From the NCBI GenBank assembly GCA_023078555.1, contig CM041197.1, forward strand, positions 6,593,810 to 6,657,809: 64,000 nt of DNA, given 5' to 3'. How positions within the stretch are numbered: the stretch's first letter is position 1; every line of letters starts with the position of its first letter. The notes under the pieces were generated by a model. It was not told the DNA's origin. It saw nothing but the letters and a program-made list of their open reading frames with translations, and searched no databases. Positions 1 to 9,291 of this stretch are shown here, in pieces. The stretch comes from Ulva prolifera. Taxonomy: Eukaryota > Chlorophyta > Ulvophyceae > Ulvales > Ulvaceae. The position numbers were made by a program, and so were the translations under genes.

Positions 1-3000
1 TGCATCCTGCACCATTACACGTCACGTGCGTTGCCCATGCACGGCACGTGCGCACGCCCGCACGACCAGATGTGCACATGCAGGTTTGGCAATTCCTTTG
101 ACGACATAAAGAAGGTAATCATTTGGTGCATTCGTGTTTGAGGACGTCATGGTGTCCAGGAGTGCTTTGTGCACCATCGCCCGCCACGTGCGTTGCCCAA
201 GCCCGGCACGTGCGCACGCCCGCACGACCAGATATGCACATGCAGGTTTGACAATTCTATTGAACACATGGAGAAGGTTATATTGTTATGCATTCGTGTT
301 TGAGGATGTCCTGGTGTCCAGGAGTGCTTTGTGCACCATCGCACGCCACGTGCGCTGTCCATGCACGCCATGTGCGTTGCCCATGCACGGCACGTGCGCA
401 CGCTCGCACGACCAGATGTGCACATACAGTTTCAACAGCTCCATTGCAGACGTGAAGAAGGTTGTTATGTCATGCATTCGTGTTTGAGGATGTCCTGGTG
501 TCCAGGAGTGCTTTGTGCACCATCGCCCGCCACGTGCGTTGTCCATGCACGCCATGTGCGTACCCCATGCACGGCACGTGCGCACGCCCGCACGTCCAGA
601 TATGCACATGCAGTTTAAACAGGTCCATTGCAGACATGAAGAAGGTAATCATTTGGTGCATTCGTGTTTGAGGACGTCCTGGTGCCCAAGAGTGCATCCT
701 GCACCATCGCACGCCATGTGCGTTGCCCATGCACGTCACGTGCGCACGCCCGCACGACCAGATATGCACTTGCAGGTTTGGCAATTCCTCTGAAGACATA
801 AAGAAGGTAATCATTTGGTGCATTCGTGTTTGAGGACGTCCTGGTGTCCAGGAGTGCTTTGTGCACCATCGCACGCCACGTGCGTTGTCCATGCACGCCA
901 TGTGCGTTGCCCATGCACGGCACGTGCGCACGCCCGCACGACCAGATATGCACATGCAGTTTTAACAGGTCCATTGCAGACATGAAGAAGGTAATCATTT
1001 GGTGCATTCGTGTTTGAGGACGTCCTGGTGCCCAGAAGTGCATCATGCACCATCGCACGTCACGTGCGTTGCCCATGCACGGCACGTGCGCACGCCCGCA
1101 CGACCAGATATGCACATGCAGGTTTGGCAATTCCTTTGACGACATAAAGAAGGTAATCATTTGGTGCATTCGTGTTTGAGGACGTCCTGGTGTCCAGGAG
1201 TGCTTTGTGCACCATCGCACGCCACGTGCGTTGCCCATGCCCGGCACGTGCGCACGCCCGCACGACCAGATATGCACATGCAGGTTTGACAATTCTATTG
1301 AAAACATGGAGAAGGTTATCATGTTATGCATTCGTGTTTGAGGATGTCCTGGTGTCCAGGAGTGCTTTGTGCACCATCGCACGCCACGTGCGTTGTCCAT
1401 GCACGCCATGTGCGTTGCCCATGCACGGCACGTGCGCACGCCCGCACGACCAGATATGCACTTGCAGGTTTGGCAATTTATTTGAAGACATAAAGAAGGT
1501 AATCATTTGGTGCATTCGTGTTTGAGGACGTCCTGGTGTCCAGGAGTGCTTTGTGCACCATCGCACGCCACGTGCATTGTCCATGCACGCCATGTGCGTT
1601 GCCCATGCACGGCACGTGCGCACGCCCGCACGACCAGATATGCACTTGCAGGTTTAGCAATTCCATTGAAGACATAAAGAAGGTAATCATTTGGTGCATT
1701 CGTGTTTGAGGATGTCCTGGTGTCCAGGAGTGCTTTGTGCACCATCGCCCGCCACGTGCGTTGTCCATGCACGCCATGTGCGTACCCCATGCACGGCACG
1801 TGCGCACGCCCGCACGACCAGATATGCACATGCAGTTTTAACAGGTGCATTGCAGACATGAAGAAGGTAATCATTTGCTGCATTCGTGTTTGAGGATGTC
1901 CAGGTGTCCAGGAGTGCTTTGTGCACCATCGCCCGCCACGTGCGTTGTCCATGCACGCCATGTGCGTACCCCATGCACGGCACGTGCGCACGCCCGCACG
2001 ACCAGATATGCACATGCAGTTTAAACAGGTCCATTGCAGACATGAAGAAGGTAATCATTTGGTGCATTCGTGTTTGAGGACGTCCTGGTGCCCAAGAGTG
2101 CATCCTGCACCATCGCACGCCATGTGCGTTGCCCATGCACGTCACGTGCGCACGCCCGCACGACCAGATATGCACTTGCAGGTTTGGCAATTCCTCTGAA
2201 GACATAAAGAAGGTAATCATTTGGTGCATTCGTGTTTGAGGACGTCCTGGTGTCCAGGAGTGCTTTGTGCACCATCGCACGCCACGTGCGTTGTCCATGC
2301 ACGCCATGTGCGTTGCCCATGCACGGCACGTGCGCACGCCCGCACGACCAGATATGCACTTGCAGGTTTGGCAATTCCATTGAAGACATAAAGAAGGTAA
2401 TCATTTGGTGCATTCGTGTTTGAGGACGTCCTGGTGTCCAGGAGTGCTTTGTGCACCATCGCCCGCCACGTGCGTTGCCCATGCCCGGCACGTGCGCACG
2501 CCCGCACGACCAGATATGCACATGCAGGTTTGACAATTCTATTGAAAACATGGAGAAGGTTATCATGTTATGCATTCGTGTTTGAGGATGTCCTGGTGTC
2601 CAGGAGTGCTTTGTGCACCATCGCACGCCACGTGCGTTGTCGATGCACGCCATGTGCGTTGCCCATGCACGGTACGTGCGCACGCCCGCACGACCAGATA
2701 TGCACTTGCAGGTTTGGCAATTCCATTGAAGACATAAAGAAGGTAATCATTTGGTGCATTCGTGTTTGAGGACGTCCTGGTGTCCAGGAGTGCTTTGTGC
2801 ACCATCGCCCGCCACGTGCGTTGCCCATGCCCGGCACGTGCGCACGCCCGCACGACCAGATATGCACATGCAGGTTTGACAATTCTATTGAAAACATGGA
2901 GAAGGTTATCATGTTATGCATTCGTGTTTGAGGATGTCCTGGTGTCCAGGAGTGCTTTGTGCACCATCGCACGCCACGTGCGTTGTCGATGCACGCCATG

Positions 3001-6000
3001 TGCGTTGCCCATGCACGGTACGTGCGCACGCCCGCACGACCAGATATGCACTTGCAGGTTTGGCAATTCCATTGAAGACATAAAGAAGGTAATCATTTGG
3101 TGCATTCGTGTTTGAGGATGTCCTGGTGTCCAGGAGTGCTTTGTGCACCATCGCCCGCCACGTGCGTTGTCCATGCACGCCATGTGCGTTGCCCATGCAC
3201 GGCACGTGCGCACGCCCGCACGACCAGATATGCACATGCAGTTTTAACAGGTCCATTGCAGACATGAAGAAGGTAATCATTTGGTGCATTCGTGTCTGAG
3301 GACGTCCTGGTGCCCAAGAGTGCATCCTGCACCATCGCACGTCACGTGCGTTGCCCATGCACGGCACGTGCGCACGCCCGCACGACCAGATATGCACATG
3401 CAGGTTTGACAATTCCTGTGAAGACATAAAGAAGGTAATCATTTGGTGCATTCGTGTTTTACGACGTCCTGGTGTCCAGGAGTGCTTTGTGCACCATCGC
3501 CCGCCACGTGCGTTGTCCATGCACGCCATGTGCGTTGCCCATGCACGGCACGTGCGCACGCCCGCACGACCAGATATGCACATGCAGTTTTAACAGGTGC
3601 ATTGCAGACATGAAGAAGGTAATCATTTGGTGCATTCGTGTTTGAGGATGTCCTGGTGTCCAGGAGTGCTTTGTGCACCATCGCCCGCCACGTGCGTTGT
3701 CCATGCACGCCATGTGCGTTGCCCATGCACGGCACGTGCGCACGCCCGCACGACCAGATATGCACATGCAGTTTTATCAGGTCCATTGCAGACATGAAGA
3801 AGGTAATCATTTGGTGCATTCGTGTTTGAGGACGTCCTGGTGTCCAGGAGTGCTTTGTGCACCATCGCCCGCCACGTGCGTTGTCCATGCACGCCATGTG
3901 CGTTGCCCATGCACGGCACGTGCGCACGCCCGCACGACCAGATATGCACATGCAGTTTTAACAGGTCCATTGCAGACATGAAGAAGGTAATCATTTGGTG
4001 CATTCGTGTCTGAGGACGTCCTGGTGCCCAAGAGTGCATCCTGCACCATCGCACGTCACGTGCGTTGCCCATGCACGGCACGTGCGCACGCCCGCACGAC
4101 CAGATATGCACATGCAGGTTTGACAATTCCTGTGAAGACATAAAGAAGGTAATCATTTGGTGCATTCGTGTTTTACGACGTCCTGGTGTCCAGGAGTGCT
4201 TTGTGCACCATCGCACGTCACGTGCGCTGTCGATGCACGCCATGTGCGTTGCCCATGCACGGCACGTGCGCACGCCCGCACGACCAGATATGCTCTTGCA
4301 GGTTTGGCAATTCCATTGAAGACATAAAGAAGGTAATCATTTGGTGCATTCGTGTTTGAGGATGTCCTGGTGTCCAGGAGTGCTTTGTGCACCATCGCCC
4401 GCCACGTGCGTTGTCCATGCACGCCATGTGCGTACCCCATGCACGGCACGTGCGCACGCCCGCACGACCAGATATGCACATGCAGTTTTAACAGGTCCAT
4501 TGCAGACATGAAGAAGGTAATCATTTGGTGCATTCGTGTTTGAGGACGTCCTGGTGCCCAGGAGTGCATCCTGCACCATCGCACGTCACGTGCGTTGCCC
4601 ATGCACGGCACGTGCGCACGCCCGCACGACCAGATATGCACTTGCAGGTTTGGCAACTCCTTTGAAGACATAAAGAAGGTAATCATTTGGTGCATTTTTG
4701 TTTGAGGACGTCCTGGTGTCCAGGAGTGCTTTGTGCACCATCGCCCGCCACGTGCGTTGTCCATGCACGCCATGTGCGTACCCCATGCACGGTACGTGCG
4801 CACGCCCGCACGACCATACATGCACATGCAGTTTTAACAGGTCCATTGCAGACATGAAGAAGGTAATCATTTGGTGCATTCGTGTTTGAGGACGTCCTGG
4901 TGCCCAGGAGTGCATCTTGCACCATCGCACGTCACGTGCGTTGCCCATGCACGGCACGTGCGCACGCCCGCACGACCAGATATGCACATGCAGGTTTGAC
5001 AATTCCTGTGAAGACATAAAGAAGGTAATCATTTGGTGCATTCGTGTTTTACGACGTCCTGGTGTCCAGGAGTGCTTTGTGCACCATCGCACGTCACGTG
5101 CGCTGTCGATGCACGCCATGTGCGTTGCCCATGCACGGCACGTGCGCACGCCCGCACGACCAGATATGCTCTTGCAGGTTTGGCAATTCCATTGAAGACA
5201 TAAAGAAGGTAATCATTTGGTGCATTCGTGTTTGAGGATGTCCTGGTGTCCAGGAGTGCTTTGTGCACCATCGCCCGCCACGTGCGTTGTCCATGCACGC
5301 CATGTGCGTACCCCATGCACGGCACGTGCGCACGCCCGCACGACCAGATATGCACATGCAGTTTTAACAGGTCCATTGCAGACATGAAGAAGGTAATCAT
5401 TTGGTGCATTCGTGTTTGAGGACGTCCTGGTGCCCAGGAGTGCATCCTGCACCATCGCACGTCACGTGCGTTGCCCATGCACGGCACGTGCGCACGCCCG
5501 CACGACCAGATATGCTCTTGCAGGTTTGGCAATTCCATTGAAGACATAAAGAAGGTAATCATTTGGTGCATTCGTGTTTGAGGATGTCCTGGTGTCCAGG
5601 AGTGCTTTGTGCACCATCGCCCGCCACGTGCGTTGTCCATGCACGCCATGTGCGTACCCCATGCACGGCACGTGCGCACGCCCGCACGACCAGATATGCA
5701 CATGCAGTTTTAACAGGTCCATTGCAGACATGAAGAAGGTAATCATTTGGTGCATTCGTGTTTGAGGACGTCCTGGTGCCCAGGAGTGCATCCTGCACCA
5801 TCGCACGTCACGTGCGTTGCCCATGCACGGCACGTGCGCACGCCCGCACGACCAGATATGCTCTTGCAGGTTTGGCAATTCCATTGAAGACATAAAGAAG
5901 GTAATCATTTGGTGCATTCGTGTTTGAGGATGTCCTGGTGTCCAGGAGTGCTTTGTGCACCATCGCCCGCCACGTGCGTTGTCCATGCACGCCATGTGCG

Positions 6001-8318
6001 TTGCCCATGCACGGCACGTGCGCACGCCCGCACGACCAGATATGCACATGCAGTTTTATCAGGTCCATTGCAGACATGAAGAAGGTAATCATTTGGTGCA
6101 TTCGTGTTTGAGGACGTCCTGGTGTCCAGGAGTGCTTTGTGCACCATCGCCCGCCACGTGCGTTGTCCATGCACGCCATGTGCGTTGCCCATGCACGGCA
6201 CGTGCGCACGCCCGCACGACCAGATATGCACATGCAGTTTTAACAGGTCCATTGCAGACATGAAGAAGGTAATCATTTGGTGCATTCGTGTCTGAGGACG
6301 TCCTGGTGCCCAAGAGTGCATCCTGCACCATCGCACGTCACGTGCGTTGCCCATGCACGGCACGTGCGCACGCCCGCACGACCAGATATGCACATGCAGG
6401 TTTGACAATTCCTGTGAAGACATAAAGAAGGTAATCATTTGGTGCATTCGTGTTTTACGACGTCCTGGTGTCCAGGAGTGCTTTGTGCACCATCGCACGT
6501 CACGTGCGCTGTCGATGCACGCCATGTGCGTTGCCCATGCACGGCACGTGCGCACGCCCGCACGACCAGATATGCTCTTGCAGGTTTGGCAATTCCATTG
6601 AAGACATAAAGAAGGTAATCATTTGGTGCATTCGTGTTTGAGGATGTCCTGGTGTCCAGGAGTGCTTTGTGCACCATCGCCCGCCACGTGCGTTGTCCAT
6701 GCACGCCATGTGCGTACCCCATGCACGGCACGTGCGCACGCCCGCACGACCAGATATGCACATGCAGTTTTAACAGGTCCATTGCAGACATGAAGAAGGT
6801 AATCATTTGGTGCATTCGTGTTTGAGGACGTCCTGGTGCCCAGGAGTGCATCCTGCACCATCGCACGTCACGTGCGTTGCCCATGCACGGCACGTGCGCA
6901 CGCCCGCACGACCAGATATGCACTTGCAGGTTTGGCAACTCCTTTGAAGACATAAAGAAGGTAATCATTTGGTGCATTTTTGTTTGAGGACGTCCTGGTG
7001 TCCAGGAGTGCTTTGTGCACCATCGCCCGCCACGTGCGTTGTCCATGCACGCCATGTGCGTACCCCATGCACGGTACGTGCGCACGCCCGCACGACCATA
7101 CATGCACATGCAGTTTTAACAGGTCCATTGCAGACATGAAGAAGGTAATCATTTGGTGCATTCGTGTTTGAGGACGTCCTGGTGCCCAGGAGTGCATCTT
7201 GCACCATCGCACGTCACGTGCGTTGCCCATGCACGGCACGTGCGCACGCCCGCACGACCAGATATGCACATGCAGGTTTGACAATTCCTGTGAAGACATA
7301 AAGAAGGTAATCATTTGGTGCATTCGTGTTTTACGACGTCCTGGTGTCCAGGAGTGCTTTGTGCACCATCGCACGTCACGTGCGCTGTCGATGCACGCCA
7401 TGTGCGTTGCCCATGCACGGCACGTGCGCACGCCCGCACGACCAGATATGCTCTTGCAGGTTTGGCAATTCCATTGAAGACATAAAGAAGGTAATCATTT
7501 GGTGCATTCGTGTTTGAGGATGTCCTGGTGTCCAGGAGTGCTTTGTGCACCATCGCCCGCCACGTGCGTTGTCCATGCACGCCATGTGCGTACCCCATGC
7601 ACGGCACGTGCGCACGCCCGCACGACCAGATATGCACATGCAGTTTTAACAGGTCCATTGCAGACATGAAGAAGGTAATCATTTGGTGCATTCGTGTTTG
7701 AGGACGTCCTGGTGCCCAGGAGTGCATCCTGCACCATCGCACGTCACGTGCGTTGCCCATGCACGGCACGTGCGCACGCCCGCACGACCAGATATGCTCT
7801 TGCAGGTTTGGCAATTCCATTGAAGACATAAAGAAGGTAATCATTTGGTGCATTCGTGTTTGAGGATGTCCTGGTGTCCAGGAGTGCTTTGTGCACCATC
7901 GCCCGCCACGTGCGTTGTCCATGCACGCCATGTGCGTACCCCATGCACGGCACGTGCGCACGCCCGCACGACCAGATATGCACATGCAGTTTTAACAGGT
8001 CCATTGCAGACATGAAGAAGGTAATCATTTGGTGCATTCGTGTTTGAGGACGTCCTGGTGCCCAGGAGTGCATCTTGCACCATCGCACGTCACGTGCGTT
8101 GCCCATGCACGGCACGTGCGCACGCCCGCACGACCAGATATGCACATGCAGGTTTGACAATTCCTGTGAAGACATAAAAAAGGTAATCATTTGGTGCATT
8201 CGTGTTTGAGGACGTCCTGGTGTCCAGGAGTGCTTTGTGCACCATCGCCCGCCACGTGCGTTGTCCATGCACGCCATGTGCGTACCCCATGCACGGCACG
8301 TGCGCACGCCCGCACGAC
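1..8318. repeat. Satellite family 1 tandem array (163/184-bp monomers)
   Basis: This is a continuous head-to-tail array, running off the left edge of the window, of roughly 47 monomers. A recurring anchor, TGCATTCGTGTTTGAGGA, falls near 127, 290, 473, 657, 820, 1004, 1167, 1328 and 1512, so spacing alternates between about 163 and 184 bp. The long form carries an extra block of about 21 bp (TTGTCCATGCACGCCATGTGCG-like) next to a related block (TTGCCCATGCACGGCACGTG), so it looks like an internal tandem duplication. Each monomer carries one or two CACGTG palindromes, then a GC-rich GCGCACGCCCGCACGACC segment, then an AT-richer part around AAGAAGGTAATCATTTGG. Several frames stay open on both strands because of this composition and periodicity; I read none as a gene. 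The last unit is cut at GCACGAC, where the CACTA-like end begins. Confidence 0.96.
3613..8074. repeat. 2,282-bp higher-order duplication in satellite 1
   Basis: The stretch 3613-5792 recurs at 5895-8074 with a constant offset of 2,282 bp (about 13 monomers). Private variants repeat at the same offset: the TTTTACGACG variant at about 4171/6453 and 5047/7329, the TGCATTTTTG variant near 4692/6974, and GACCATACATGC near 4813/7095. No differences were noticed until the C/T change at 8075 and full divergence near 8140. Inside each copy there is a shorter 876-bp (5-monomer) repetition and 346-bp dimers. This is a recent tandem duplication, probably by unequal exchange. Confidence 0.9.
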
Positions 8319-8332
8319 CACTAGGAGAATGG
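8319..8332 (+). repeat. Putative 5' terminal inverted repeat end (CACTA)
   Basis: The sequence CACTAGGAGAATGG starts at 8319, at the junction where the satellite-1 monomer would otherwise continue as CCAGATATGCAC. CACTA-superfamily elements begin with CACTA followed by a short TIR. The partner end is not in the window, so this rests on position and motif only. CCA is shared by the satellite and the element, so the exact base of the junction is ambiguous. Confidence 0.5.
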
Positions 8333-8660
8333 TGACGTGGTGGTGAGGAACGTGCGAGGACGGCTCGCGGAAGAGGGGTGGATGCGTGGCGGAGCCCCCG
8401 GAACGGCGAAAGTATTGTTGGCGGAGCGTCCGGAAGGCAGCCCGGAGCGTGGGCGGAAGTTCCGCGAGCGTTCCGACCGGGTGGTTTCCAAGTGCACTCC
8501 ACGTGGGTGTTCCGCCGGAACGTTTCCGGAGTGGTGCCGGAACGCGCGAAGGATCCGCAATGCATCCAGAGGACTGCTTGAGGAAGAATGCTTAAAATTT
8601 CGGAATGATTCCGGATCCGGGGACGTTCCGGCAGAGCCTTGCGGAAGCCGTCCAGAAGCC
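8331..8660. repeat. Subterminal region with CCGGAA/TTCCGG motifs
   Basis: More than a dozen copies of a CGGAA core or its complement TTCCG are packed into about 330 bp in both orientations, for example near 8369, 8399, 8430, 8454, 8460, 8470, 8509, 8515, 8524, 8537, 8600, 8609, 8626 and 8642. Some pairs form small palindromes, such as GCGGAAGTTCCGC at 8453 and GTTCCGCCGGAAC at 8509. In CACTA elements such subterminal repeats bind the TNPA-type helper protein. The frames that stay open here (135 aa on plus, and a minus frame running into the satellite) lack any domain and are explained by GC-rich composition. Confidence 0.55.
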
Positions 8661-9291
8661 TGGACGAACATGCTGGTTCATGAGGGGTCATTACTTGGTT
8701 ACTCTCTGTTCGATTGTGCCGGAGGCAGAGTACGTACGTGGTGAGGTCAGCGAGGCCTCCTTTACATGTGTGCCACGTGCATGTTGCCGTTGATACGGAT
8801 GCGACTCGGTATCGGTGTTTGTTATCTCCCATTCACTCTATTTTAACAGGTGCACCAAGTTTTCAACGAGTTCATGATGATATGCGTACGCAAAACTGCC
8901 TTTCCCGCAAGACCGTATGTCATGTACGCACCATTCGCGATTCTCGTTTGACCGCGAAACTATATTCATGATGTATACAAGCAGCATGTACACCGTGGTT
9001 CCGAAACAAGACAGCTTTGTTGATGTGTTCACACGTGTTTGTAGGCAGGCGGTCATGCATAGGCAATCATAAACTAGTATTGACATTGCTTACATTGAGA
9101 TCTCTTCACCTTGTGACCTCTGCATGTCCATACGGAACGACATTACTACTATAACAAGTCATGCCACGTCTAACATGTCATATACCCCACTCATACACTC
9201 GGTCACGACCGCCTGTGTCCAGGGACAGTATCTTCTCAGCCCCCGTTGGTGTCCAACTAATAGACAGACATCTTCAACCTGAGTCTTCACC
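8661..9291. other. Non-coding stretch downstream of the minus-strand gene
   Basis: This is less GC-rich than its surroundings and holds no convincing exon on either strand. It lies downstream of the minus-strand stop codon at 9292-9294 and would hold that gene's 3' UTR and polyadenylation region. I saw no AATAAA on the minus strand. A TGTAA, which is a poly(A) signal in volvocine green algae, occurs on the minus strand near 9092, but such a short word is weak evidence. Nothing else is recognised. Confidence 0.6.

Noticed and set aside
1..8318. CRISPR array
   Set aside because: The units are contiguous without unique spacers between short repeats, monomers are 163-184 bp, and the window is eukaryotic with introns.
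22..8832. Many overlapping open frames of 60-362 codons on both strands in satellite 1, including a 362-codon minus frame that runs from the array into the CACTA region
   Set aside because: They repeat with the monomer period, are open in several frames at once, have no domain, and reflect the stop-poor GC-rich composition. The 362-codon frame crosses an obvious sequence boundary.
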